Assembly: GCA_964413265.1 (NCBI GenBank)
Contig: CAYPRX010000004.1
Location: forward strand, 1 to 64,000
Source of the DNA: CAVYGN01 sp964413265
GTDB taxonomy: Bacteria > Spirochaetota > Brevinematia > Brevinematales > JAOACQ01
Direction: 5' to 3'
Length of the DNA stretch: 64,000 nucleotides
The notes beneath the pieces were generated by a model. That model was not told the origin of the DNA and made no database searches. It saw only the letters and a list, made by a program, of their open reading frames with translations. The translations under genes were made by a program, and so were the position numbers. Within the stretch, counting starts at the first letter, position 1. Each line of letters begins with the position of its first letter. Of this stretch, positions 1 through 8,153 are shown piece after piece.

Positions 1-530
1 GTTTCAAACCTCTGGAAGGCCCTGGAAAGCGAATCGCCACCTGTGACTACGCCATGATTTTCAAGAAGGACAGTATCAAAGCCTTTTTCAAAAACACGGG
101 ATATGTTCCTGCCCAATTCCATGCTTCCTGGTACTGCATAAGGAGCGTATCCGGCAGTTCCGCAAATATAGTATGCCTGTGGAATGATCCTCGTATCAGG
201 TATCTTCCGGGCTATGGAAAAAGCGACAAGCGCAGAGGGGTGCGCATGGAGGACGGCTTTGAAATCCTTCCTGCTTTGATATATCGCCTGATGAAATGGA
301 AGTTCGGAAGATGGTTTGTGAGGACCTACGGCTTTGCCGTCAGGCCTTACGCGGATGATGTCCCCCCTGGTCAGTGAACCCTTATCCACTCCTGCAGGTG
401 TAATCCAGATATCCCCTTTATTGTCCAGAATGGATATGTTTCCCCCGGAGGTTGTCGTCATTCCAAACCTGTAAATACGCTGCATCATATGAACGATTTC
501 ATCGCTGGGGTGCATCAATTCAAAATTCAT
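1..530 (-). CDS. Class II aldolase/adducin family protein (C-terminus off the left edge)
   Basis: Reading leftward from the ATG at 528-530 gives an open frame of 176 codons that leaves the window. The product starts MNFELMHPSDEIVHMM and carries the class II aldolase pattern: TSGGNIS near the N-terminus, then HAHPSA with the two zinc-ligand histidines, then ENHGVV. Family members are Zn-dependent fuculose-, rhamnulose- or ribulose-phosphate aldolases or epimerases in the cytoplasm; the substrate cannot be read from this fragment. An AAGGA ribosome site precedes the start. It lies 133 bp downstream of the E1 gene on the same strand and is probably its last operon partner. The family call is firm; the specificity is unknown. 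Confidence 0.85.
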   Translation of the reverse strand, partial: MNFELMHPSDEIVHMMQRIYRFGMTTTSGGNISILDNKGDIWITPAGVDKGSLTRGDIIRVRPDGKAVGPHKPSSELPFHQAIYQSRKDFKAVLHAHPSALVAFSIARKIPDTRIIPQAYYICGTAGYAPYAVPGSMELGRNISRVFEKGFDTVLLENHGVVTGGDSLSRAFQRFE

Positions 531-663
531 AAAATCCTTCTTTGATTCTAACTTTTTTTAGAATATAATTATCTGCAGGAAATTTGTCCAAACTATATTT
601 CAGTTCCTGGCGTTCTCAAGCCATGCTTCATAATATGCATCAATTCCTGCAATTAGCGGAATT

Positions 664-3132
664 TTATATGCCTAACCGGTTAAGCCGCATTTGCTCGAGA
701 TAGGTAAAATTTATTTTCGCAGTGTAGCCGGGAAGCGGAAGTATTTTCTGGTGTATAGAATCGATGATCCACTCCGGCTGTGGAAAGAAAAATTTCTCCA
801 GTTCATAAGCAGGTGTGATCCAGTTCCTGGCGCCTATCACGACAGGAGGTGCGTCCAGGTAATCGAAGGCAAGCTCCGTTATATTCTGAGCAATATCCTT
901 CAGATGCGATCCGCGTTCACATGCATCGCTTGCCAGAACGATCCTTCCGGTTTTTTTCACAGATTCTATCACGATATCATATTTAAACGGTACAAGAGAC
1001 CTTGCGTCGATAATTTCTGCCGACAGGCCGAACTTTTCTTCAAGTATCCGGGCTGCAGCGACAGCAGTATAGAGGGTCGCTCCGACCGTAAGAATCGTAA
1101 TGTCCCTGCCGCTTTTCTTGATATCCGGTTCACCGATAGGAACTTCGAAGTATTCCTCCGGCACTCCCTCAGTATGGAACATCTCGCCATAGTCGTAAAT
1201 CCGCTGGCTTTCAAAATAGATCACCGGGTCCGTCCCTGCAAGAGCACTGTTCATCAGACCCTTGGCATCATAAGGCGTTGCCGGAAACACGACCTTAAGT
1301 CCTGGAATATGAGCTGTAAGGGACGTCCAGTCCTGAGAGTGCTGGGCGCCATACTTCGAACCGATGGAAACCCTGATCACTGCCGGCATAACAAGCTGAC
1401 CGGCGCTCATAGCCTGCCATTTTGAAAGCTGATTGAACACCTCGTCGCCTGCGCGGCCTAGAAAATCACAGTACATAAGTTCAGCGATGACACGTCCTCC
1501 GGAAAGGGCGTAGCCGACTGCCGAACCTACAATTGCGCCTTCTGAGATAGAAGTGTTGAAGAGGCGGTGATATGGAAGGGATTCAGTCAGACCACGGTAA
1601 ACTGAAAAAGCTCCTCCCCAATCCCTGTTTTCCTCTCCATAAGCCACAAGGGTCGGATCAGTGTAGAATTTGTCGATTATAGCTTCAAAAATACCATCAC
1701 GCAGCTGGTAGACTTTATTTTTAGGGACAGGTTTCCCGTCCAGAATACCAGTCCGGATTTTGGATCTTAATTGTTTGACCCTCGGGTTTTCCTCTTTAGG
1801 AATCAGTACCTCGCATGGACGGTCTTCCATCTTTTCAACTTTCCTGTTGGAGAACATTACACCGCCGATAAGATCTGGTTTTTTCAGGATGTCCATCCTG
1901 GGGGAAAGATCATTATTCGCCGCAAGGGCACATATATTTGTTATGCGGTCTTTAGATGACTCCAGTAATTTCAGAAAATCGGATTCTTTCGCTATATCCG
2001 CAGCAATAAGTTTATTTTTATATTCAACAAGTGAATCGTTTTGCATCCATTCCTCGACTTCCTCTTTAGTACGGTAACTTGATGCATCGGATGGAGAATG
2101 TCCGGTGAAGCGGTATGTTAACGTGTCCAGGAGAACAGGTCCTTTTTTCTCTTCCAGGATCTTTTTCTTCCTGCTGATTGCATCGATGACGGCAAGGGGA
2201 TTGTATCCATCTATCCTTTCTGCATGCATCTGGTCGGGATTTATCCCGGCCCCGACGCGCGCCAGTATTCCATAGCCCATTGTCTCACCGCTTGTCTGGC
2301 CTCCCATTCCGTACTGATTATTGAAGAAATTAAATATCAGAGGAAGACCGCCTTTTTCATCCCCATTCCAAATCTTTTTGTACTGATCCATAGAGGCTAG
2401 GCAGATTGCTTCCCAGACCGGGCCGCATCCCATTGAAGCATCGCCGATGTTGGCGATTACTATGCCCTTTTTCCTGTTTATCTTTTTGTAAAGGGCTGCC
2501 CCGACGGAAATGTCGGCTGAGCCACCGACGACAGCATTATTGGGATAAATACCGAAAGGTGTAAAAAAAGCATGCATTGAACCGCCCAAACCCCGCTGAA
2601 AACCCGTATCTTTAGCAAAAATTTCCGAAAGAGCCCCATAGATCAGGAAGTTCACTGCAGTATTTTTAATGCCAGAATTTTTGCTGTATTCCTGCACTGC
2701 TTTTAAAATCCGGCCTTCCAGATAACTTACCATGATCAGCTTCAGTTCGGCTTCCGAAAGTTTTTCAATAACGGAAAGACCTTTGGCAAGAATTTCGCCA
2801 TGGCTGCGGTGAGAACCGAAAATAAAATCATCCCTATCCAGCAGATAAGCCTGCCCTACCGCAGATGCTTCCTGGCCGGTAGAAAGGTGTGCAGGGCCGG
2901 GGTGGTTATACCGGACTCCGTTGTATTCGTCAGTTGTTTTAATAGAATTCAGCATGGTCTCGAATTCCCGTATGATTGCCATGTCCCGGTAAATCCGCAG
3001 GAAATCTTCCCTCGAGAAATTTGATTTTTCCTCATCAATTGTTTTGCTGTATTGATTGACTGGAATGTCTTCAAAGGTTATCATCCCCCTCTTCCGCACC
3101 TCAGACGGATGAATGAATTGAGATTTAGGCAT
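664..3132 (-). CDS. 2-oxoacid dehydrogenase E1 component, fused alpha and beta chains
   Basis: This 822-residue protein joins both E1 chains of a thiamine-diphosphate dehydrogenase complex. Residues about 40-430 are E1-alpha, with the TPP/Mg motif running from GDASMG (about 230) to NNQYG (about 271). Residues about 490-822 are E1-beta, with GEENRDWGG, AQHSQD and the typical ending RLGI. E1 decarboxylates a 2-oxoacid and transfers the acyl group to the lipoyl arm of E2. The substrate could be pyruvate, a branched-chain oxoacid, acetoin or a sugar-derived oxoacid, and the sequence does not decide. It starts 14 bp after lpdA behind an AAGGAG site and is third in the E2-E3-E1 operon. The alpha half has an extra segment around residues 140-180 before RGLGGSMH. 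Confidence 0.9.
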   Translation of the reverse strand: MPKSQFIHPSEVRKRGMITFEDIPVNQYSKTIDEEKSNFSREDFLRIYRDMAIIREFETMLNSIKTTDEYNGVRYNHPGPAHLSTGQEASAVGQAYLLDRDDFIFGSHRSHGEILAKGLSVIEKLSEAELKLIMVSYLEGRILKAVQEYSKNSGIKNTAVNFLIYGALSEIFAKDTGFQRGLGGSMHAFFTPFGIYPNNAVVGGSADISVGAALYKKINRKKGIVIANIGDASMGCGPVWEAICLASMDQYKKIWNGDEKGGLPLIFNFFNNQYGMGGQTSGETMGYGILARVGAGINPDQMHAERIDGYNPLAVIDAISRKKKILEEKKGPVLLDTLTYRFTGHSPSDASSYRTKEEVEEWMQNDSLVEYKNKLIAADIAKESDFLKLLESSKDRITNICALAANNDLSPRMDILKKPDLIGGVMFSNRKVEKMEDRPCEVLIPKEENPRVKQLRSKIRTGILDGKPVPKNKVYQLRDGIFEAIIDKFYTDPTLVAYGEENRDWGGAFSVYRGLTESLPYHRLFNTSISEGAIVGSAVGYALSGGRVIAELMYCDFLGRAGDEVFNQLSKWQAMSAGQLVMPAVIRVSIGSKYGAQHSQDWTSLTAHIPGLKVVFPATPYDAKGLMNSALAGTDPVIYFESQRIYDYGEMFHTEGVPEEYFEVPIGEPDIKKSGRDITILTVGATLYTAVAAARILEEKFGLSAEIIDARSLVPFKYDIVIESVKKTGRIVLASDACERGSHLKDIAQNITELAFDYLDAPPVVIGARNWITPAYELEKFFFPQPEWIIDSIHQKILPLPGYTAKINFTYLEQMRLNRLGI

Positions 3133-3146
3133 AGCCTCTACTCCTT

Positions 3147-4514
3147 TTATAATAATTGAATAATTGCTTCCTTCAGAATCTCTGAAACTGTAGGGTGAGG
3201 AAATATCATGTCCTTAATTTCCCTGGCGCGAAGTTCAAGTTCAGTCATCATAACCGCTGAGGAAATAATCTCGGAGGAATAATTCCCGATCAGATGAACT
3301 CCGATGACCATGCCATGCTTTTTATCGATTAATAATTTGCAGATGCCGTCTCCTCCTTCGTTTTCAGCTACATAGCGTCCGCTGAAGCGCATTGAAAGCT
3401 TCACTGTATCGAATTCAACTCCCTTTCCCAATGCCGATTCCTCGGTTTCACCGACGGAAGCAACTTCAGGACTTGCATATATGACTGTGGGGATGGCATT
3501 ATATCTCATCTCGTCTTTAATTCCGAGCATGGAGTTTATACAGACATCGGCTTCTCGAAAGGCAGTATGAGCAAGCATGGAAACACCGTTCACATCTCCG
3601 GCCGCAAAAACTTCAGGAATATTGGTATGTCCATGCAAGTCAGTCATGACCCGGCCCCGTTCAGTTTCTACCCCGATCTTATCCAGACCCAGGCCCTCAG
3701 TGACCGGGCTCCGGCCCACTGAAACGAGAATTTTTTCTCCGACCGTTTCTCTTTTTTCACCGTCTTTTTCATAAACAACCGTAACGCCATTTATCTCAGT
3801 AACCATCGATTTAAGATGGAATTCTATTCCCTTTTTTTGATAATTATTCATGAGAATTTTGGATATCTCAAGATCGGCCTCACCGGCAATATGATCCAGA
3901 AGTTCGATAACGGTAACCTTGCTACCTGCAGAATTGAAATAAGAGGCCATTTCAAGGCCGATGATACCCCCGCCGATGATCGTCAATGACTTCGGAACCT
4001 TTTTTATATCCAGAATCTCCCTGCTCGTCAAAATATTGCCCTTATCCATTCCTTCTTTAATGCCTGGAACTTTTGGAAAAACAGGCTTGGACCCGGTCGC
4101 AATCAGCAGCCTTTTCCCTGAATAAATTTCGTTTCCCGCTTTTATCTGGTATCCTTCGCTGTTTTTTCCTTTAATCTCAGCTGTTTCCTGTATTATTTCA
4201 ACATGAGATTTTTTTAATGATGAAAGAACCCCTGCTGCCAGAGTCCTTACAACTTTGTCCTTCCTGCCGATAACCGCGGCATGGTCCAGCTTGATATCAC
4301 TGCAAATGACCCCGTACTTTTCTCCATGCAGTGCATTATCAAAGATCTTGGCTGAATAGAGCATGGTTTTTGTGGGAATGCATCCCTCGTTCAGACAGAC
4401 CCCTCCTATATGATTTTTTTCAATAAGCAGAGACGTTAATCCGGCATCGCCGGCTCTTTGTGCAGCGTGATAACCTGCCGGACCGCCGCCTATTATGATT
4501 AAATCATAAACCAT
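3147..4514 (-). CDS. lpdA: Dihydrolipoyl dehydrogenase (E3)
   Basis: This 455-residue flavoprotein has the N-terminal FAD motif GGGPAGYHAA, the redox-active disulfide in GGVCLNEGCIPTK, a second nucleotide-binding motif IGGGIIGLEMA, and the C-terminal dimerisation region with HPTVSE carrying the catalytic His. It reoxidises the dihydrolipoyl arm of E2 and makes NADH. It sits between E2 (29 bp upstream) and E1 (14 bp downstream), so it is the dedicated E3 of this complex. The length is normal and all key residues are present. Confidence 0.95.
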   Translation of the reverse strand: MVYDLIIIGGGPAGYHAAQRAGDAGLTSLLIEKNHIGGVCLNEGCIPTKTMLYSAKIFDNALHGEKYGVICSDIKLDHAAVIGRKDKVVRTLAAGVLSSLKKSHVEIIQETAEIKGKNSEGYQIKAGNEIYSGKRLLIATGSKPVFPKVPGIKEGMDKGNILTSREILDIKKVPKSLTIIGGGIIGLEMASYFNSAGSKVTVIELLDHIAGEADLEISKILMNNYQKKGIEFHLKSMVTEINGVTVVYEKDGEKRETVGEKILVSVGRSPVTEGLGLDKIGVETERGRVMTDLHGHTNIPEVFAAGDVNGVSMLAHTAFREADVCINSMLGIKDEMRYNAIPTVIYASPEVASVGETEESALGKGVEFDTVKLSMRFSGRYVAENEGGDGICKLLIDKKHGMVIGVHLIGNYSSEIISSAVMMTELELRAREIKDMIFPHPTVSEILKEAIIQLL

Positions 4515-4543
4515 GCCAATCTACCTCGTCCAAATTAAGTCGT

Positions 4544-5824
4544 TTATATCACCTGTAATATACTGAAGTTTTCCAGGTTTTTCTTTAAATTATGTAAAAA
4601 CTTTGCCGCCGGCATTCCATCCAGGGCCCGGTGATCGAAGGTAAGAGAAAGCCCCATAGCAGGATAAGTAATCGGGCTGTTATTTTCTGTCCTCATCCTT
4701 GCAGTGATGCTGCATACCCCGAGAATCCCAGTTTGCGGCGGATTGAGAATCGGGGTAAAGGATTCGATATCTAGAACTCCCAGGTTTGTGACGGTAAAAG
4801 TCCCGCCTTTAAGAAGGTCGGGGTTTATCGTCCCTTTCCTGCATTCCTCACCCAGTCGTTTGGACTCTGCCGCAATTTCAGCCAGCGACATAAGATCAGC
4901 ATTGAAAATTACCGGCACCATCAATCCTCTTTCCGTATCTATCGCGATGCCTATATTTGCATGGCTGAATTGACGGACTTTATCGTCCAGGAAGTGTGAG
5001 TTAATTTCGGGATGTTTCAAAAGGGTCCGTGATACAGTATATAATATTATATCATTGATCGTGATGTTCTGGATAGACAGCTTATCCTGGTTCTCTTTGA
5101 TCTTTTTCCGGAAATCCAGTATATCGGAAGCATCGAAAGAGGTGTTCAGCGTTAGCTGGGCGGATGTGGAAACTGACAAATACATTGTTTTTGCAATAAT
5201 CTTGCGAATATTGGAAACGGGCAGGTCCGTAAATTCAGCATTTACCGGTACCTCAAGATCTATAGTACGGATCCTGCCGCCGGGGCCGGTACCCACCACA
5301 GACTGTCCTGCATATTCGTCTTTTGCCGGCGGTGTCATGATCTCTCCCTTATCGATCATTTTCAAAATATCCCTTTCGATCACCCGTCCCTCAGGTCCAG
5401 TAGCATTTGCCATCCGGTAACCTGCAAAGGCCCTTGAAGCTGCCTTTTTCGCCCTGGGAGAAGCCGGAACCGGGACGCTCTCGCTTTTTAAAAAACCAGA
5501 AGTCCCGGTGCTTTTTTCCGGCTCTATTCTGTCTAAAGAGGAGGGTTTTTCTGAAATTTCCGGTTTGAATACATCAGTGTTTTCTCCCGGCTTACCTATA
5601 ACACATACACTCGTCAGAACAGGTACATCATCGCCTTCATTGAAGAAAATTTCGAGAAGCGTCCCCTCTGCATTTGATTCGGCTTCAAAGGACGCTTTAT
5701 CGGTTTCATATGAGAATAATAAATCGCCGACAGACACGGCATCACCTTTTTTCTTATACCATTTTGTCAGGATACAGCTTTCGACTGATTGTCCCTGCCG
5801 GGGCATTATTACCGGTGATGCCAT
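4544..5824 (-). CDS. 2-oxoacid dehydrogenase E2 (lipoyl-bearing acyltransferase)
   Basis: I start at the ATG at 5824, which follows a GAGGAG site by 9 bases; an upstream in-frame ATG at 5863 has no site and does not resemble E2. The 426-residue product has one N-terminal lipoyl domain with Lys43 in ETDKASF, a linker, an E1/E3-binding domain (ASPRAKKAASRAF to GPEGRVIERDI), and a C-terminal acyltransferase domain ending in DHRALDG, where His about 398 is catalytic. A second partial copy of the binding-domain ending (GTGPGGRI) follows the first, which is odd. It is the first gene of the E2-E3-E1 operon and is controlled from the divergent operator region. Confidence 0.92.
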   Translation of the reverse strand: MASPVIMPRQGQSVESCILTKWYKKKGDAVSVGDLLFSYETDKASFEAESNAEGTLLEIFFNEGDDVPVLTSVCVIGKPGENTDVFKPEISEKPSSLDRIEPEKSTGTSGFLKSESVPVPASPRAKKAASRAFAGYRMANATGPEGRVIERDILKMIDKGEIMTPPAKDEYAGQSVVGTGPGGRIRTIDLEVPVNAEFTDLPVSNIRKIIAKTMYLSVSTSAQLTLNTSFDASDILDFRKKIKENQDKLSIQNITINDIILYTVSRTLLKHPEINSHFLDDKVRQFSHANIGIAIDTERGLMVPVIFNADLMSLAEIAAESKRLGEECRKGTINPDLLKGGTFTVTNLGVLDIESFTPILNPPQTGILGVCSITARMRTENNSPITYPAMGLSLTFDHRALDGMPAAKFLHNLKKNLENFSILQVI

Positions 5825-5904
5825 ATAATAATTCTCCTCAACAAAAATGTTATTTTGAAACAAAATAATGTTATTTAATTAAATAATATAACATTATTGA
5901 CATT

Positions 5905-5933
5905 AATATAACATAAATTTAAAAGTCTGTCAA
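5905..5933 (-). promoter_or_regulatory. Promoter of the E2-E3-E1 operon
   Basis: On the minus strand TTGACA (5928-5933) is followed after exactly 17 bp by TATATT (5905-5910), close to the sigma70 consensus. The -10 box overlaps one ATAACAT heptamer, and three more lie just downstream of the predicted start. Confidence 0.65.
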
Positions 5934-5966
5934 TTGCTTCAAATTAAATATATTGTGAAACAGCAG

Positions 5967-5995
5967 TTGAATTATAAGGACAAATAATATATAAT
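5967..5995 (+). promoter_or_regulatory. Promoter of the srlD-PHP-sorE operon
   Basis: TTGAAT (5967-5972) and TATAAT (5990-5995) are separated by 17 bp. This leaves a leader of roughly 58 bases with one ATGTTAT heptamer next to the ribosome site. Confidence 0.6.
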
Positions 5996-6059
5996 TAATC
6001 ATTATTATATTGGATAATTATTTATATATTCATTTATGTTATATTATTGGAGGCTTCTT

Positions 6060-6860
6060 ATGATGGAAAACAAATACCTCCCCCGTCTGGAGGGTAAGAT
6101 TGCCGTGATTACAGGCGGTGCCCAGGGCCTGGGTGAAGCGCTTTCAATCCGTTTGCATGAAGAAGGCGCGAAGGTAGTAATAGCCGATATAAAACAGGAA
6201 CAATTGAGTAGAATCGCTTCCACTTTTGAAGATATTCTTGCTGTGAAAACAGATGTGACAAAATATTCCGACTGTGAAAAAATGGCGGAATCGGCAATAG
6301 ATAAATTCGGAAGGATCGACATTTTGGTCTGCAATGCAGGGATCCTTATCGCAAAGCCTATCGACGAATGCACTACGGACGAATGGAGAAGGGTGATAGA
6401 GGTAAACCTGGTTGGTTTTTTTAATTCAGCCAAAGCGGTCGTGCCCGTAATGAAGAAGAATACAAAGGGAAAGATTATCCAGATCAACAGCAAATCGGGT
6501 AAAAAAGGTTCAGCGAAGAATTCAGCTTACGCAGCAAGCAAATTCGGCGGAATCGGACTGGTGCAGAGCCTGGCATTGGAACTGGCCCCCTACTCCATCA
6601 ATGTAAATGCAATCTGCCCCGGGAACCTCCTGGATTCACCTCTCTGGAATGAAGGACCTGATTCCTTATTCAATCAGTACGCCAGAAACCAGGGGATCAC
6701 AGCGGAAGAAGTACGCAGGAAATATATTGATGCAGTTCCATTGAAAAGGGGATGTACTTATGATGACATTGCAAATGTTCTGGTTTTCCTTGCTTCAAGA
6801 GAATCTGATTATATGACCGGTCAGGCTATTAATGTTACCGGCGGACAGGAAATGGGCTGA
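6060..6860 (+). CDS. srlD: Sorbitol-6-phosphate 2-dehydrogenase (SrlD/SorD type SDR)
   Basis: This is a short-chain dehydrogenase of 266 residues with the cofactor motif TGGAQGLG near residue 20 and the catalytic Ser-Tyr-Lys set in INSKSG and YAASK. Several stretches (IIQINSKSGK, KFGGIGL.QSLAL, VPLKRGC, INVTGGQ) match what I remember of E. coli SrlD, which oxidises D-glucitol 6-phosphate to fructose 6-phosphate with NAD. The start at 6060 (ATGATG) follows GGAGG by 6-7 bases; an earlier ATG lies inside the leader. It is first in an operon with a PHP protein (4 bp away) and a SorE-like reductase. Together these two enzymes would convert L-sorbose 1-phosphate to fructose 6-phosphate. Confidence 0.8.
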   Translation: MMENKYLPRLEGKIAVITGGAQGLGEALSIRLHEEGAKVVIADIKQEQLSRIASTFEDILAVKTDVTKYSDCEKMAESAIDKFGRIDILVCNAGILIAKPIDECTTDEWRRVIEVNLVGFFNSAKAVVPVMKKNTKGKIIQINSKSGKKGSAKNSAYAASKFGGIGLVQSLALELAPYSINVNAICPGNLLDSPLWNEGPDSLFNQYARNQGITAEEVRRKYIDAVPLKRGCTYDDIANVLVFLASRESDYMTGQAINVTGGQEMG

Positions 6861-6864
6861 TCTG

Positions 6865-8151
6865 ATGGACAATTACGATTTTCTGATATCGGGTCTGAAT
6901 GACGATGATGTGAAAGTCCGCCTTGAAAGCCTTGAAAAATTGATGGAGGAAATCCGTTGCGGAAAGATGGTCAGGCCTGAGGCGGGAATTGATGTGAATA
7001 ATCATATCCATACCTTCTATTCATTTTCACCCTATTCCCCGTCAAAGGCGGTCTGGACGGCTTATCAGTCCGGACTGCAGACAGCCGGCATCATGGATCA
7101 CGATTCAGTCAGCGGCGCGGCCGAATTCATTGAAGCTGGAAAAATAACAGGCCTGGCTGTTACGGTCGGAATGGAATGCCGTACGGATTTTTCTAAAACA
7201 CCTCTCGCCGGCCATAAGATCAATCATCCCGATCAGGTTTCCACAGCTTATGCGGCTTTGCATGGAATACCCCATACTTCTCTGAATAAAATAGCCGGAT
7301 TTATGTCCGGTTATGCCAGGGAAAGGGGTAAAAGGAATCGCCGGATAGTTGAAAACATCAATCAAATATTTCTCCCTTACGGAATTACCATTGACTATGA
7401 TGCCGATATCATACCGCTTTCAAAAAGCCGGGAGGGTGGCAGTATAACCGAAAGACATATACTTTACGCTCTTGCAAAAAGGCTGACCGAAAATTTCGGG
7501 AGGGGTGAAAAGCTGGTCAGATTCCTGAAAGACAAAATCAATCTTAAAATACCCCCGAAGCTGGAAGCAAATCTGCTGGATGCAGGTCATGGCTATTATG
7601 AGTATGACCTTTTAGGAGTTTTCAAGGGCGATTTTACAGCCCGGTTTTATATCCCTGCCGCCGCAGAATGCCCGGATATCAGGGAATTTCTTGAGTTCTC
7701 AAAATCCATCGGAGCCATATCAGCTTACGCATATCTCGGAGATGTCGGGGATTCTGTCACAGGCGATAAGGTCAGTCAAAAGTTTGAGGATGATTACCTG
7801 GACCTGCTTTTTGAGGTGATTTCCGGATTGGGTTTCGATGCCGTAACTTATATGCCGACCAGGAACACACTGGAACAGATTAGAAGGGTTAAAACCCTTT
7901 GCGAACGTTACGGGCTTTTCCAGATCAGCGGTGAGGATATCAATAACCCCAGGCAGACATTTATCTGTAATGCTTTGAGGCAAGCGGAATTCAGGAACCT
8001 CATAGATTCAACATGGGCTTTGATAGGCCATGAAAAGTCGGCCACTGAAGATATCAGGAAGGGTATGTTCTCTCTCCGAACCGTCAGCAAGGTCCCTGAC
8101 TTAAATGAGAGGATTCAGATTTATAAAAAGATCGGAATGGCTGGGAGATAG
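6865..8151 (+). CDS. PHP-domain metal-dependent hydrolase-like protein
   Basis: This 428-residue protein starts at an ATG 4 bp after the srlD stop. After about 40 helical residues it has a PHP motif, NNHIHTFYSFSPYSP, then MDHDS and GMECR, metal-ligand motifs of the polymerase-and-histidinol-phosphatase fold. PHP proteins are usually phosphoesterases using two or three metals. No polymerase or HisK-specific partner is nearby. Its place between two sugar-phosphate oxidoreductases suggests a phosphatase or phosphodiesterase acting on a pathway intermediate, but this is inference. It ends 2 bp before sorE, so the three genes are probably co-transcribed. Confidence 0.75.
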   Translation: MDNYDFLISGLNDDDVKVRLESLEKLMEEIRCGKMVRPEAGIDVNNHIHTFYSFSPYSPSKAVWTAYQSGLQTAGIMDHDSVSGAAEFIEAGKITGLAVTVGMECRTDFSKTPLAGHKINHPDQVSTAYAALHGIPHTSLNKIAGFMSGYARERGKRNRRIVENINQIFLPYGITIDYDADIIPLSKSREGGSITERHILYALAKRLTENFGRGEKLVRFLKDKINLKIPPKLEANLLDAGHGYYEYDLLGVFKGDFTARFYIPAAAECPDIREFLEFSKSIGAISAYAYLGDVGDSVTGDKVSQKFEDDYLDLLFEVISGLGFDAVTYMPTRNTLEQIRRVKTLCERYGLFQISGEDINNPRQTFICNALRQAEFRNLIDSTWALIGHEKSATEDIRKGMFSLRTVSKVPDLNERIQIYKKIGMAGR

Positions 8152-8153
8152 AG

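Larger units (their letters stand above)
5847..6042. promoter_or_regulatory. Divergent control region with five ATGTTAT heptamers
   Basis: The heptamer ATGTTAT or its complement ATAACAT occurs at 5847-5853, 5868-5874, 5888-5894, 5908-5914 and 6036-6042. The first four lie 20-21 bp apart, about two helical turns. The first two are in one orientation and the next two in the other, making a large inverted array. One copy overlaps the -10 box of the leftward promoter; the last lies just before the ribosome site of the rightward operon. Such placement fits a repressor, and the DeoR protein at the end of the rightward operon is the obvious candidate. The repeats are seen directly; the regulator assignment is inference. 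Confidence 0.6.

Noticed and set aside
54..377. Rightward 107-codon frame at the left edge
   Set aside because: It is antisense to the class II aldolase frame, which has clear zinc-site motifs on the minus strand.
580..663. Short leftward stretch reading IPLIAGIDAYYEAWLENARN after the E1 stop
   Set aside because: It looks protein-like but is only about 21 codons after an in-frame stop, with no start codon or ribosome site; it may be a remnant but cannot be supported.
691..1425. Long rightward frame inside the E1 gene
   Set aside because: Antisense shadow of the well-supported E1-beta half; no ribosome site and no protein-like motif.
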